Assembly (NCBI GenBank): GCA_046726215.1
Contig: JBKPAA010000017.1
Coordinates: 29,520-93,519 of the forward strand
DNA length: 64,000 nt
DNA from: DASQUK01 sp046726215
Lineage (GTDB): Bacteria > Actinomycetota > Acidimicrobiia > Acidimicrobiales > VFJN01
Direction of reading: 5' to 3'
This document shows, piece by piece, positions 17,599 to 26,309 of the stretch. Position 1 is the stretch's first letter. Every line of letters begins with the position of its first letter. Position numbers and translations under genes: made by a program. The notes under the pieces were generated by a model. That model was not told the origin of the DNA and did no database searches. It worked only from the letters and a program-made list of their open reading frames with translations.

Positions 17599-18831
17599 AT
17601 GGATGACAGACCCCGAAATCTCCGGGCCATGCTGCCGGAGGTCAAAGACCTCTCGGAGCTCATGGTCGATCTCGCCTACGCCGCCCTGTATTTCGGCGAT
17701 CCCGACATGGCGGAAGAGGTGGGTGCCCTCGACGAGCGCATGGATGCGCTGGTGCACGACATGCGCTCGGTATGCGTCATGGCCGCTCGCAACCCGCGCG
17801 AGGCCGACGCCATGGCCTCCGTGTTGCAGGTGATCTCCGCCATCGAGCGCATCGCCAACGCCGCCGTCGACATCGCCCGGATCGTGACGCACCGGCTCGG
17901 GATCCCCCGTGAGCTGGTGGCCGACCTTTCCAACGCCGAGGAGGTGTCGCACCGGGTACGGGTGCGCGACGGCTCGCACCTCGCCCGGCGCCCCCTGGCC
18001 GACCTCGAGCTGCCGGTGCAGACCGGCATGCGCATCGTCGCCATCCGGCGTGACCGCGAGTGGATCACCGATGTGGAGGGCGAGGAGATCCTGCTCCCCG
18101 GCGACGTGCTGTTCCTGCGGGGGTCCCCGGCCGGCATCACCCGCCTGCGGGAGCTGGCCGCCGCCCCGCTGTGGGAGCCACCGACGCCGCCGGAGGACGG
18201 CACGCTCACCGACCTCGACCGAGCCATCGACGTGCTGGTGGAGATGAAGAACGTGTCCGAGACGGCCGTGGGCCTGGCCTACTCGGCGCTGGTGCTCCGC
18301 GACCTGGGGTTGGCGGCCGAGGTGCGCCACCTGGAGGATCGCCTCGACGAGATGAAGGACCGCCTCGAGCTGTGGGTGCTGCGCGCCAGCTCGGGCGACA
18401 TCGACCCGTCGCCACTTCGGGGGCTGTTGCACCTGTCCCAGGCGGCCGAGGACCTCGGCGATGCGGCCCAGCAGATGGTCTGGCTGATCGAGAAGCACGA
18501 GGAGGTGCACCCGATAATCAAGATCGCGCTCGGGGAGAGCGACGAGGTGGTGGTGCGCGTCCCGGTGGCCCCCGGGTCACCGGCCGACGGCGCGACCCTC
18601 CACGACCTCCAGCTCGACGTGGATCCCGGGTTCCACGTGCTCGCCGTCCGGCGCGGTGGCCGCTACATCTACTCCCCCCGGGGGCACGTCGAGCTGCATG
18701 CGGGGGACGAGCTCATCGCCAGCGGCCCCGACGAGGGCCATCCCCTGCTCGCCGCCCGCCTGGGGTGGCGCCTCGAGGAGGACGAGGACACGGGCCAGGA
18801 GCGCCTCGAACCGCTGGCGGGGGTGGGCTAA
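17599..18831 (+). CDS. Duplicated PhoU + RCK_C (TrkA-C) regulatory protein
   Basis: A cytoplasmic protein of 410 residues made of two PhoU-like helical bundles, each followed by an RCK_C/TrkA-C domain. The first half has MLPEVKDLSELMVDLAYAALYF and then MRIVAIRRDREWITDVEGEE with GDVLFLRGS. The second half repeats this as LVEMKNVSETAVGLAYSALVL and FHVLAVRRGGRYIYSPRG with GDELIASGP. RCK_C domains bind small ligands on ion channels and transporters, so together with the adjacent MgtE/SLC41 gene it is inferred to gate or sense ions. ATG 17599 is adopted; TTG 17587 is possible. It is convergent with glutamate dehydrogenase. Confidence 0.85.
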   Translation: MDDRPRNLRAMLPEVKDLSELMVDLAYAALYFGDPDMAEEVGALDERMDALVHDMRSVCVMAARNPREADAMASVLQVISAIERIANAAVDIARIVTHRLGIPRELVADLSNAEEVSHRVRVRDGSHLARRPLADLELPVQTGMRIVAIRRDREWITDVEGEEILLPGDVLFLRGSPAGITRLRELAAAPLWEPPTPPEDGTLTDLDRAIDVLVEMKNVSETAVGLAYSALVLRDLGLAAEVRHLEDRLDEMKDRLELWVLRASSGDIDPSPLRGLLHLSQAAEDLGDAAQQMVWLIEKHEEVHPIIKIALGESDEVVVRVPVAPGSPADGATLHDLQLDVDPGFHVLAVRRGGRYIYSPRGHVELHAGDELIASGPDEGHPLLAARLGWRLEEDEDTGQERLEPLAGVG

Positions 18832-18897
18832 CCGCCGAACTTGCGGTGGATCGTGGCGTCATGGCCGCGGTAGCCGCCGCGAGTTCGACGGCGCGGG

Positions 18898-20148
18898 TCA
18901 GACGTAGCCGCGCAGGCGGGCGGCGTCGGCCACGCGCTGGATGCCGATGGCGAAGGCGGCCTGGCGCAGGGTCACCCGGTGCTCGTCGGCGAACGACAAC
19001 GTGTCGTGGGATGCCTTGGCCAGCCGGTCCGACAGCTCCGCCAGGAAGTGGTCTTCCTTCCAGGTGAACTGCTGGATGTTCTGCGTCCATTCGAAGTACG
19101 AGCCCGTGACGCCGCCCGCGTTGGCCAGGATGTCCGGCACCACCAGCACGTCGCGGTCGCGAAGGATCTTGTCGGCGCCGGGGGTGGTCGGGTGGTTGGC
19201 GGCCTCGACGACGATGCGAGCCGGCACCCGATCGGCGTTGTCCTCGGTGATGACGGACTCGACCGCGGCCGGGATGAGCACGTCGACGTCGAGCTCGATG
19301 AGCTCCTGGTTGCTCAGGGCCTCGATCCCGTTCGTCCCCGCCAGGTCGACCACCGACCCACCGGCCCGCACCGTGGCGATGGCCTTGGCGGCGTCCAGCC
19401 CCGCGGGGTGGACGATACCCCCCTTGACGTCCGACAGCGCCACGACCTTCGCCCCCCGCTCGGCGAGTTCGTGGGCCACCCAGCTGCCGACCTGGCCGAA
19501 TCCCTGCACCGCGACCCGCTGGCCCGCCAGTTCGACGCCCCGGTGCCGGCAGCAGGCGTCGAGCACGTAGACGACCCCGCGGCCGGTGGCGGAGTCCCGC
19601 CCCGGGGCGCCGCCGAGGTCCAGCGGCTTGCCCGTGACGATGGCCGGGCTGTAGCCGTGGACCGTCGAGTAGGCGTCCATCATCCACGCCATCACCTGGG
19701 CGTTGGTGTTGAGGTCGGGGGCGGGTATGTCGCGGTAGACCCCCAGCACGTGGTGGATCGACTGCGTGAACCGACGCGTCATGCGCTGCAGCTCGTCGGC
19801 GCTCATGACGGTCGGGTCGACCTCGATGCCGCCCTTCGCGCCGCCGAACGGCAGCTCCATCAGGGCCGTCTTCCAGGTCATGAGCGACGCCAGCGCGCGG
19901 ACCTCGTCGAGATCGGCGTCGGGGTGGAAGCGCACGCCGCCCTTGTAGGGGCCCCGAGCGCCGTTGTGCTGCACCCGGTAGCCCCTCGCCACCATGAGCT
20001 CGCCGTCGTCCAGCCGCACCGGCACCTGCACGGCCACCTCGCGGTAGCTGGTCGTGAGGACGCCGTACATGTCGTCGTGGAGGTCGATGACCCGGGCGGC
20101 GTCGGTGAAGTACTGGTTGACCGCATCGATGGCGGACGTCTCTGGCAC
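18898..20148 (-). CDS. Glutamate dehydrogenase (Glu/Leu/Phe/Val dehydrogenase family)
   Basis: A 416-residue hexameric-type dehydrogenase for the NAD(P)-linked oxidative deamination of an amino acid, most likely glutamate. Family motifs are GPYKGGVRFHP with Lys69, TWKTALMELPFGGAKGGI with the catalytic Lys105, the YRDIPAPDLNT segment with its conserved Asp, a nucleotide fold around VAVQGFGQVGSW, and EAANHPTTP. GTG 20148 follows GGAGG at proper spacing. It is followed by a different operon (nfeD-stomatin) reading the same way, 37 bp upstream. Glu versus another amino acid cannot be separated with certainty by eye. Confidence 0.88.
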   Translation of the reverse strand: MPETSAIDAVNQYFTDAARVIDLHDDMYGVLTTSYREVAVQVPVRLDDGELMVARGYRVQHNGARGPYKGGVRFHPDADLDEVRALASLMTWKTALMELPFGGAKGGIEVDPTVMSADELQRMTRRFTQSIHHVLGVYRDIPAPDLNTNAQVMAWMMDAYSTVHGYSPAIVTGKPLDLGGAPGRDSATGRGVVYVLDACCRHRGVELAGQRVAVQGFGQVGSWVAHELAERGAKVVALSDVKGGIVHPAGLDAAKAIATVRAGGSVVDLAGTNGIEALSNQELIELDVDVLIPAAVESVITEDNADRVPARIVVEAANHPTTPGADKILRDRDVLVVPDILANAGGVTGSYFEWTQNIQQFTWKEDHFLAELSDRLAKASHDTLSFADEHRVTLRQAAFAIGIQRVADAARLRGYV

Positions 20149-20185
20149 GGCGACCTCCTCGGGCGCCGACGTTGCGGCGGCGATG

Positions 20186-21247
20186 TCAGTCGGTGGGAGG
20201 CGGGGCCGGCGGCTCCGACGAGACCGGACGAGCGGCGCGGGCCGCGGCGCTGGTGCCGGGGCCGGGCACCGGCGGGAGCTCGGCGCCGTCGTCGCCCGTC
20301 CCGTTGCCGTGGTTGCCGCTCAGCAGGTCGGCCACGGCGGTGAGCGAACCGGCGATGCCGGCCAGCTCGGTCGGCACCACGATCTTGGTGGCCCGGCCGT
20401 CGGCCATGGCGCGAAGCGCCTCGAGGTACTTGATGGTGAGCAGCGGCGTGTCCGGGGCGCCCTCGTGGATGGCGCCGTACACCGACAGGATGGCGCCGGC
20501 CTCGCCCTCGGCCACGGTCTCCTGGCGGAACTTCTCGGCCTCGGCCACCCGTTGGATCGCCTCGGCCTCGCCCTCCGCCCGCAGTATGCGCTGCTGCTTG
20601 TCGCCCTCGGCGCGCAAGACGGCGGCCTGCCGGTCGCCCTCGGCCCGAGTGATGGCCGCCTGGCGCTCGCCTTCGGCCGACGTCACCACGGCCCGCCGCG
20701 TGCGCTCCGCCTTCATCTGCTCGTGCATCGCGTGCATGACGTCGGTCGGAGGCTCGATCCGCTGGATCTCGACCCGGGCCACCCGCACGCCCCACTTGTC
20801 GGTGGCATCGTCGAGGATCTCACGCAGCTCGGTGTTGATCTTCTCGCGGGATGTCAGCGCCTCGTCGAGCTGCATGTCGCCGATCAGGTTGCGCAGGTTG
20901 GTCTGCGCCAGCTTGGTCACGGCCAGCATGAAGTTGGCGACGTTGTAGACCAGGCGCTGGGGCTCGGTGGGCTCGTAGTAGATGACGGCGTCCACGGAGA
21001 CCACCACGTTGTCCTCGGTGATGACCTCTTGGGGCGGCACGTCGACGACCTGTTCCCGCATGTCCACCGGGCGCAGCGTCTGGTAGAAGGGCGCGATGAG
21101 GTGGAGGCCGGGGTCGACGGTCTCCTTGTACTTCCCGAGCTGTTCGACCAGGCCCTTCTGGTAGGGGCGGACGATGCGCACCCCGGCCGCCACGTACACG
21201 ATGACGATGACGGCGAAGACGATCAGCAGAACGGTCAGCGCGGTCAC
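20186..21247 (-). CDS. SPFH/stomatin-like membrane protein
   Basis: A 353-residue SPFH/Band-7 protein. An N-terminal membrane helix (TVLLIVFAVIVIVYVAAGV) is followed by the SPFH domain (IVRPYQKGLVEQLGKYKETVDPGLHLIAPF and VDMREQVVDVPPQEVITEDNV), then a long charged coiled coil of repeated AEGERQAA, AEGDRQAA and AEGDKQQR units, and a Pro/Gly-rich tail. Such proteins form oligomeric membrane microdomains. GTG 21247 is preceded by GGAGG. It lies 25 bp downstream of the NfeD gene, the partner commonly found with bacterial stomatins. Confidence 0.92.
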   Translation of the reverse strand: MTALTVLLIVFAVIVIVYVAAGVRIVRPYQKGLVEQLGKYKETVDPGLHLIAPFYQTLRPVDMREQVVDVPPQEVITEDNVVVSVDAVIYYEPTEPQRLVYNVANFMLAVTKLAQTNLRNLIGDMQLDEALTSREKINTELREILDDATDKWGVRVARVEIQRIEPPTDVMHAMHEQMKAERTRRAVVTSAEGERQAAITRAEGDRQAAVLRAEGDKQQRILRAEGEAEAIQRVAEAEKFRQETVAEGEAGAILSVYGAIHEGAPDTPLLTIKYLEALRAMADGRATKIVVPTELAGIAGSLTAVADLLSGNHGNGTGDDGAELPPVPGPGTSAAARAARPVSSEPPAPPPTD

Positions 21248-21272
21248 GGCGACGCCTCCTCGGTCGCGGCCC

Positions 21273-21758
21273 TCATGGCTCCAGCTCCTCGGTGGCCGAC
21301 GTCGAGACCTCGTCGACGGCGGCGACGATCACCCGGGTTCCCTGCACGTCGGCGACTTTCACGGCGGTGCCCATGGGGATCCCCGATCCGTCGGTCGACT
21401 GGGCCCGCCACTCCTCGCGGTCGACGCGCACGAGGCCGACGTCCCCGCCCGCCGGGATCTCGCGGATCACCACCGCGGAGTGTCCCAGCAGCCGCCGGGA
21501 GCCTACGCCGGTGTCGTCCACCGACCGGTTGAGCCGATGCGCCACCGGGCGCAGTGCTGCGAAGACCGCCAGTGACACACCGACGAAGACGAGCCACTCG
21601 ACGATGACGTCGACGCCGAGGAACGCCAGCACGGTGGCGGCAAAGGCACCGATGGCGAAGGGCAGCATGAAGAACGACCCGGGGCTCGTCAGCTCGCCGA
21701 TGGCGAACACCGCCGTGGCGATGATCCAGACCCAGCGCCAGTCCTCGGGGCTGTCCAT
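21273..21758 (-). CDS. NfeD family membrane protein
   Basis: A 161-residue NfeD-like protein with two or three membrane helices in the first half (VWIIATAVFAIGELTSPGSFF, IGAFAATVLAFLG, LVFVGVSLAVFAALRPV) and a C-terminal OB-fold domain (LLGHSAVVIREIPAGGDVGLVRVD to GTRVIVAAVDEVS). NfeD proteins partner with stomatin-like proteins to organise membranes; the stomatin gene follows 25 bp downstream on this strand, supporting that role. No protease domain is fused. ATG 21758 is the apparent start. The gene is divergent from mca across about 200 bp. Confidence 0.9.
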   Translation of the reverse strand: MDSPEDWRWVWIIATAVFAIGELTSPGSFFMLPFAIGAFAATVLAFLGVDVIVEWLVFVGVSLAVFAALRPVAHRLNRSVDDTGVGSRRLLGHSAVVIREIPAGGDVGLVRVDREEWRAQSTDGSGIPMGTAVKVADVQGTRVIVAAVDEVSTSATEELEP

Positions 21759-21955
21759 TGGTCCTGCCTCGTGCCCGCCGTAGTCGGGAACGGATGTCCC
21801 CTATGCCAGGGAATCTACCCTGCTACCGGGCTCGAGGTGTGCCCGAGTTCCCGATCCGGGCGCGGTGCGGATCGACCACCACCGCCGCCCCGATGGCGTC
21901 GGGTCCGGCGACCCGACTCGGGGTCGATATATCGATGACGGTAGCGTGACCGGCG

Positions 21956-22834
21956 ATGCCTGATCCCGGACTCTGCCTGCTCACGGTTCACGCTCACCCC
22001 GATGACGAGGCGTCGAAGGGAGCCGGCACCGTCGCCCGCTACCAAGCCGAGGGCGTGCGCACGATCCTGGTGACCTGCACGGGGGGCGAGGCCGGCGACA
22101 TCCTCAACCCGGCCATGGACAGGCCCGAGGTGGTGGCCGACCTGCCGGCGGTCCGGCGCCGCGAGCTGGCGCGGGCCGCGGAGATCATCGGCTACGACGA
22201 GGTGGTCATGCTCGGCTATCGCGACTCGGGCATGCCCGACACCGAGCCCAACCAGCATCCCGACGCCTTTGCCAATGCCCCCCTGGACGAGGCCGTCGAG
22301 CGGTTGGTCGCCGTCATCCGCCGGCAGCGGCCGCAGGTGATCGTGACCTACCCAGACGATCAGAGCGGCTACCCGCATCCCGACCACCTGCGGGTCCACG
22401 ACGTCTCCGTCCCCGCGTTCGAGCGGGCCGGCGACCCCGACGCCTATCCGCAGGCCGGCGACCCCTGGCAGCCGCTCAAGCTCTACTACTCCGTCTGGTC
22501 CCGCCGACGCGTCGAGGCCATGCATCGACGCTTCGCCGAGCTCGGACTCGAATCGCCGTTCAGTCCCGAGTGGTTCGAGCGCCCCTCGCAGGACCACCGC
22601 ATTACCACGACCGTCGATCTCGCCGGCTTCAACGAGGTGCGTCTCGACGCGCTGCTGGCGCACGAGACCCAGGTCGACCCCACCTCGCCGTTCTGGTTCG
22701 GACTGCCCCGGGACGAGCAGTCGGCGCTCCACCCGTTCGACGACTATATCCTCGCCCGCAGCCTGGTCGACACCGAGAAGCCCGAGTCCGACCTGTTCGC
22801 GGGGGTGCGCAGCCGGGTCGGCCGGCGGGCGTGA
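21956..22834 (+). CDS. mca: Mycothiol S-conjugate amidase Mca
   Basis: A 292-residue zinc hydrolase of the PIG-L family. It would cleave the amide bond of mycothiol S-conjugates, releasing a mercapturic acid for export and glucosaminyl-inositol for recycling. Zinc ligands are in HPDDE at residues 14-18 and HPDH at 141-144. The TCTGGEAGDILNPAMD segment, YRDSGMPDTEPN and the AHETQVDP C-terminal region match Mca rather than MshB. A 12-bp palindrome (TCGATATATCGA) ends 20 bp before the ATG. An SCP2-like gene follows closely. The gene indicates that this organism makes mycothiol. Confidence 0.92.
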   Translation: MPDPGLCLLTVHAHPDDEASKGAGTVARYQAEGVRTILVTCTGGEAGDILNPAMDRPEVVADLPAVRRRELARAAEIIGYDEVVMLGYRDSGMPDTEPNQHPDAFANAPLDEAVERLVAVIRRQRPQVIVTYPDDQSGYPHPDHLRVHDVSVPAFERAGDPDAYPQAGDPWQPLKLYYSVWSRRRVEAMHRRFAELGLESPFSPEWFERPSQDHRITTTVDLAGFNEVRLDALLAHETQVDPTSPFWFGLPRDEQSALHPFDDYILARSLVDTEKPESDLFAGVRSRVGRRA

Positions 22835-22857
22835 GGGTCGGATCCATCGCGTAGGCC

Positions 22858-23268
22858 GTGGCTGGGGCGAGCTTCCTGAGCGCCGAATGGTTGGCGCTGG
22901 CGCGCGAGCTGTTCGCGGACCTGCCGTCCCGCCCCGGGGCGACGGCACGCATCCAGCGCGTCGTCACCGGCGGACCCGAAGGGGACGTCGAGTTCACGCT
23001 GGCGTTCGAGGACGGGCGGTTGGTGGACGCGGCGCCGGCGCCGCGACCCGAGCCGGATCCCGATGCCGAGGTGACCATAACCACGACCTATGCCGACACG
23101 CTGCTGTTGGCGTCCGGGGATCTGGACCTGAACGTGGCGGTCATGCGAGGGCGGGCCAAGGTGGCCGGATCCATGAGGGCGCTGCTGGCGATCCTGCCCA
23201 TCACCCGGAGCGGGGAGTTCCGCGCCGCCCAAGCCGAACTGCACGGGCGCACCGCGGCGCCCGGATGA
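22858..23268 (+). CDS. SCP2 sterol-carrier-like domain protein
   Basis: A 136-residue protein with an SCP2-like lipid-binding fold. It has the usual order: an N-terminal helix (SAEWLALARELFADL), a strand pair around VEFTLAFEDGRLVDA, VTITTTYADTLLLASGDLDLNVAVMRGRAKVAG, and a final helix. Related actinobacterial proteins carry hydrophobic ligands or act as carrier subunits with dehydrogenases. GTG 22858 starts 23 bp after the mca stop, so it may be in the same transcript. Ligand and partner are unknown. It is convergent with the ChbG-like gene. Confidence 0.78.
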   Translation: MAGASFLSAEWLALARELFADLPSRPGATARIQRVVTGGPEGDVEFTLAFEDGRLVDAAPAPRPEPDPDAEVTITTTYADTLLLASGDLDLNVAVMRGRAKVAGSMRALLAILPITRSGEFRAAQAELHGRTAAPG

Positions 23269-23277
23269 CGTCGGCGA

Positions 23278-24114
23278 CTACCCGCGCCGCTGGAGGTCGC
23301 GCAACTGGCGGTAGCCGATGAGCCTGGCCCCGGCCCGCTCGAGCATCGTGCGCAGGCTGCGGTCGGTGACGACCAGGTCGTGGTCGTCGACCCGCGCCGC
23401 CCAGTCGGCCGTCAGCGCCCGGAGCTCCGGCGAATCGACGGCCGGATGGACGTAGACCTCGGTCACCCCGGGCACGAGGTCGTGCACCGCCCGCTCGATG
23501 TCGCGGCGGCTACCGACCCCACCGCGAACGAAGACGAAGTGGTCGGGAAAGACCGCGCCTTCCTCCTCGGCCAGCTTGCGGAAGGGGAAGCCGATGGTGC
23601 GTTCGGTGGACGCACCCGAGAGGCGGATGGGCAGGCCGAACTCGACCGCCAGCTCGAGGTAGAGGTCGAAGAACTCGGCCTTGAGCTGAAGCGTCCCCAT
23701 GTGGCTGTCCAAGTGGCTCACGTCGAAGCCCCAGAGGATGGCTCGTTCGATCTGGGCGCGCAGCTCCCGACGGGCTTCGTCGATGTCGGCGTGCTCCCAG
23801 AGGTCACGCTGGGTGCGCGGGAACCCGCCGTCGCCGTCGAGGAGCGAGGGCGCATGGGTGATGGGCCCCCAGCGGTAGAGGTCGTGCTCGGCGTTCAGCG
23901 TGAGGTGGACGCCAACGTCCTCGCCCCGGTAACGCGCTGCCGCCTCCCGGGCCCACGGACAGGGCACCATCAGCGACGCGCTGGTGGCGACGCCGTCGCG
24001 GAGCGCCTCGTAGATGCCCACGTTGGCGGCGTGGCACGAACCCAGGTCGTCACAGTTGATGATCAGCACCCGGTCGTCGGGGCCGTAGCCGAGTCGTTCC
24101 GCGAGCGTGGCCAT
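23278..24114 (-). CDS. ChbG/HpnK (YdjC-like) carbohydrate deacetylase
   Basis: A 278-residue protein of the ChbG/YdjC deacetylase family, which removes acetyl groups from N-acetylated sugars using a divalent metal. Metal-site elements are Asp22-Asp23 in INCDDLGSCH, the GVHLTLNAEH segment and VSHLDSHMG; near the C-terminus EVYVHPAVDSPE carries the usual histidine. Length is normal for the family, and no signal peptide is present. ATG 24114 is the apparent start. The nearest co-directional gene is a secreted nuclease 54 bp upstream, with no clear functional link. Confidence 0.87.
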   Translation of the reverse strand: MATLAERLGYGPDDRVLIINCDDLGSCHAANVGIYEALRDGVATSASLMVPCPWAREAAARYRGEDVGVHLTLNAEHDLYRWGPITHAPSLLDGDGGFPRTQRDLWEHADIDEARRELRAQIERAILWGFDVSHLDSHMGTLQLKAEFFDLYLELAVEFGLPIRLSGASTERTIGFPFRKLAEEEGAVFPDHFVFVRGGVGSRRDIERAVHDLVPGVTEVYVHPAVDSPELRALTADWAARVDDHDLVVTDRSLRTMLERAGARLIGYRQLRDLQRRG

Positions 24115-24168
24115 CGAGCGGAGGCTATCGCCCGCTGGTCTCGGTAGGGCGGGGCCGGACGGGCCGCT

Positions 24169-24717
24169 CTAGCCGAGAGGCACGTCGGCGCTGCCGCACG
24201 CCGTCCAGAGGCCGGCGCCGGTGGTGCGGGCCTCGCGCTCGGCCCGCTCGAAGTCGGCCTGGTGGGCGGTGTTGGGCGGGTAGCCGAGCGGCTCGGCAAA
24301 GCCCCCGGCCACCTGGGCGAGGTTCAGGAACAGGTCGTCGCGGGCGCGGTAGGCGTACGCGAGCAGTCGGTCGTACTGGTCGCGGGCCTCGATGTCGCGC
24401 TCCAGGCGGATGGCCGTGCCGGATGGAGCGAGGTCGCCGAGGTGCCGCGACGCCTCGGCCCCGAAGCACTCGTCTGGTCGGTCGCGGGCGACGCTCTCGG
24501 GCGTGTCGATGCCGATGAGGCGCACGTGCTCCTCGCTCCCGCCGACGTCGACCACCAGCGTGTCGCCGTCGATGACCGCCACGACCGTGGCCGTGTTCGA
24601 TTGGCCCTCGGTGCCGGTGCGGCGGTCCCCCAGCGGGAGCGTGACCACGGCCGTGGTTGCGACGATGGCCGCGAGCAACGCCAACGCACTCGAGCGGGTG
24701 GTTGGTCTCGTGGACAA
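24169..24717 (-). CDS. Secreted thermonuclease-like nuclease (SNase domain)
   Basis: A protein of about 182 residues with an N-terminal hydrophobic segment (SALALLAAIVATTAVVTLPL) that looks like a signal or anchor, then a staphylococcal-nuclease domain. SNase motifs are VVAVIDGDTLVV, VRLIGIDTPES with the calcium- and phosphate-binding Asp/Arg/Glu, and DQYDRLLAYAYRA carrying the second catalytic Arg. TTG 24717 is chosen because GGGGAG stands just before it; TTG 24738 is in frame but lies upstream of that site. It would degrade extracellular DNA or RNA. Confidence 0.87.
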   Translation of the reverse strand: MSTRPTTRSSALALLAAIVATTAVVTLPLGDRRTGTEGQSNTATVVAVIDGDTLVVDVGGSEEHVRLIGIDTPESVARDRPDECFGAEASRHLGDLAPSGTAIRLERDIEARDQYDRLLAYAYRARDDLFLNLAQVAGGFAEPLGYPPNTAHQADFERAEREARTTGAGLWTACGSADVPLG

Positions 24718-24804
24718 TGGGACTCCCCGGTCGGGCAACGGCTCGTGGCGGCCGTGGGCCGCGATCCGGGGAGCCCGTGGGGCTCCGGCGCCCGCTGAGG
24801 GCGG

Positions 24805-25983
24805 CTAGGAGCGCTCGATGATCGTTCCGGTGCCCAGCCCCCCGCCGCAGCACATCGTGATGAGGGCCGTGGACCCGTCGGTGCGCTCGAGCTCATGGAC
24901 GGCCTTGGTCATGAGGAAGGCCCCGGTCGCTCCCAGTGGGTGGCCCAGCGCTATGGCACCCCCGTTGGGGTTGGTGCGATCGAGATCCGCGCCCAGCTCG
25001 CGCTGCCACGCCAGCACCACCGAAGCGAAGGCCTCGTTGATCTCGACGAGATCGATGTCGGCCAGCGCCATGCCCGTGCGGCCCAGCAGGCGCTGCGTGG
25101 CGTCGATCGGTCCGGTGAGCATGAGGATCGGATCCACCCCGACGAGGCAGGTGTCGACGACCCTGGCGCGTGCCCGCAGGCCCAGTTCCTCGGCCTTGCC
25201 GGCGGTCATCATGAGGAGCGCGGCGGCACCGTCGCTGATCTGGGACGAGCTGCCCGCCGTGTGGACGCCGTCGGGTCGAGCCACCGGCTTGAGCCCGGCG
25301 AGCGCCTCGCGGCTGGTGTCGCGCAGGCCCTCGTCGCGGGCGACATGGTGGGTGGTGCCCGTCGGCTTGGCCTGGTCGTCGACGTCGGGGGCATCGACAG
25401 GGACCACCTGGGTGTCGAACCGCCCTTCCGCCCAGGCCCGGGCGGCCCGTTGCTGGGACAGCAGCCCGAATTCGTCGGTGTCGCTGCGCGTGACGCCCCA
25501 CTTGTCGGCGATGCGTTCGGCGCCTTCGAACTGGGACGTGAACTCGTACCGCGGGAAGTAGGTCTTGGGGATCGGCACACCCAGGCCGAGCCGCTTCGAT
25601 GAGTTGGAGCCGATGGGCAGCCGGGACATCAGCTCGACCCCGCAGGCGACGGCCACGTCGGCGACCCCGGACGCCACCAGGCTGGTGGCCACGTTGGTGG
25701 CCTGTTGGGACGAGCCGCACTGGGTGTCGACCGTCGTGGCGGCGGTGCCCTGCGGCAGGCCGGCGCTGAGCCACGCCGTCCGTGTGACGTTGAACGACTG
25801 CTCGCCCACCTGGCTCACACACCCGCCCACGACCTGCTCGACCTCGACGGGATCGATGCCGGAGCGCTTGACGACCTCGGTGAGGGCGGTGCCCAGGAGG
25901 TCGGCCGGATGGACGGTGGACAGTCCGCCGTTGCGGCGCCCGATGGGCGTGCGCACGGCCTCGACGATCACGACGTCAGCCAT
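24805..25983 (-). CDS. Acetyl-CoA acetyltransferase (thiolase), FadA5/FadA6-like
   Basis: A 392-residue thiolase that cleaves 3-ketoacyl-CoA with CoA. The nucleophile is Cys89 in DTQCGSS, His348 is in GHPLGATG, and the second acid/base Cys378 sits in MCCGGGLGTG; NEAFASV is also present. The segments around residues 120-160 (MSRLPIGSN, FTSQFEGAERIADKWG) recall steroid-type thiolases, which fits the sterol-like dehydrogenases elsewhere in this window, though the substrate is inferred. ATG 25983 is the start. The nearest upstream gene is a small GlsB-type protein on the same strand. Confidence 0.9.
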   Translation of the reverse strand: MADVVIVEAVRTPIGRRNGGLSTVHPADLLGTALTEVVKRSGIDPVEVEQVVGGCVSQVGEQSFNVTRTAWLSAGLPQGTAATTVDTQCGSSQQATNVATSLVASGVADVAVACGVELMSRLPIGSNSSKRLGLGVPIPKTYFPRYEFTSQFEGAERIADKWGVTRSDTDEFGLLSQQRAARAWAEGRFDTQVVPVDAPDVDDQAKPTGTTHHVARDEGLRDTSREALAGLKPVARPDGVHTAGSSSQISDGAAALLMMTAGKAEELGLRARARVVDTCLVGVDPILMLTGPIDATQRLLGRTGMALADIDLVEINEAFASVVLAWQRELGADLDRTNPNGGAIALGHPLGATGAFLMTKAVHELERTDGSTALITMCCGGGLGTGTIIERS

Positions 25984-26015
25984 GCACTCACGCTAATGCA
26001 GGCCCGTCGGCCTGA

Positions 26016-26282
26016 TCACCAGCGCCGATCGCGGCTTACCGCCGCGAGCACCAGCAGCAGCAGCACGGCTCCGATGAAGGCCACGAAGACCGAGCCGATG
26101 TCGAAGTCGTCCATGACGTCGGTGTCGGGGCTGGTCGCCAACCGGAACAGCGCCCCACCGATGAGGCCACCAAGGATGCCGACGATCGTCGTGACCAGAC
26201 AGCCGAGACTCCGGGCCCCGGTGACCCAGCGGGCCAGTGCGCCGGCGATGAGGCCCACCAGAATCCAGCCAAGGATGCTCAT
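26016..26282 (-). CDS. GlsB/YeaQ/YmgE family stress-response membrane protein
   Basis: An 88-residue membrane protein with three glycine-rich helices: ILGWILVGLIAGALARWVTG, CLVTTIVGILGGLIGGALF and VFVAFIGAVLLLLVLAAV. The opening helix with GLIAGALARW and the second with GILGGLIGG are family signatures. Members are usually general-stress induced and of unknown biochemical role. ATG 26282 is clear. It is followed by the thiolase gene and preceded by a short candidate gene on the same strand. Confidence 0.88.
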   Translation of the reverse strand: MSILGWILVGLIAGALARWVTGARSLGCLVTTIVGILGGLIGGALFRLATSPDTDVMDDFDIGSVFVAFIGAVLLLLVLAAVSRDRRW

Positions 26283-26309
26283 AGACGGCGCACGCTACCG
26301 TCCGGGCGT

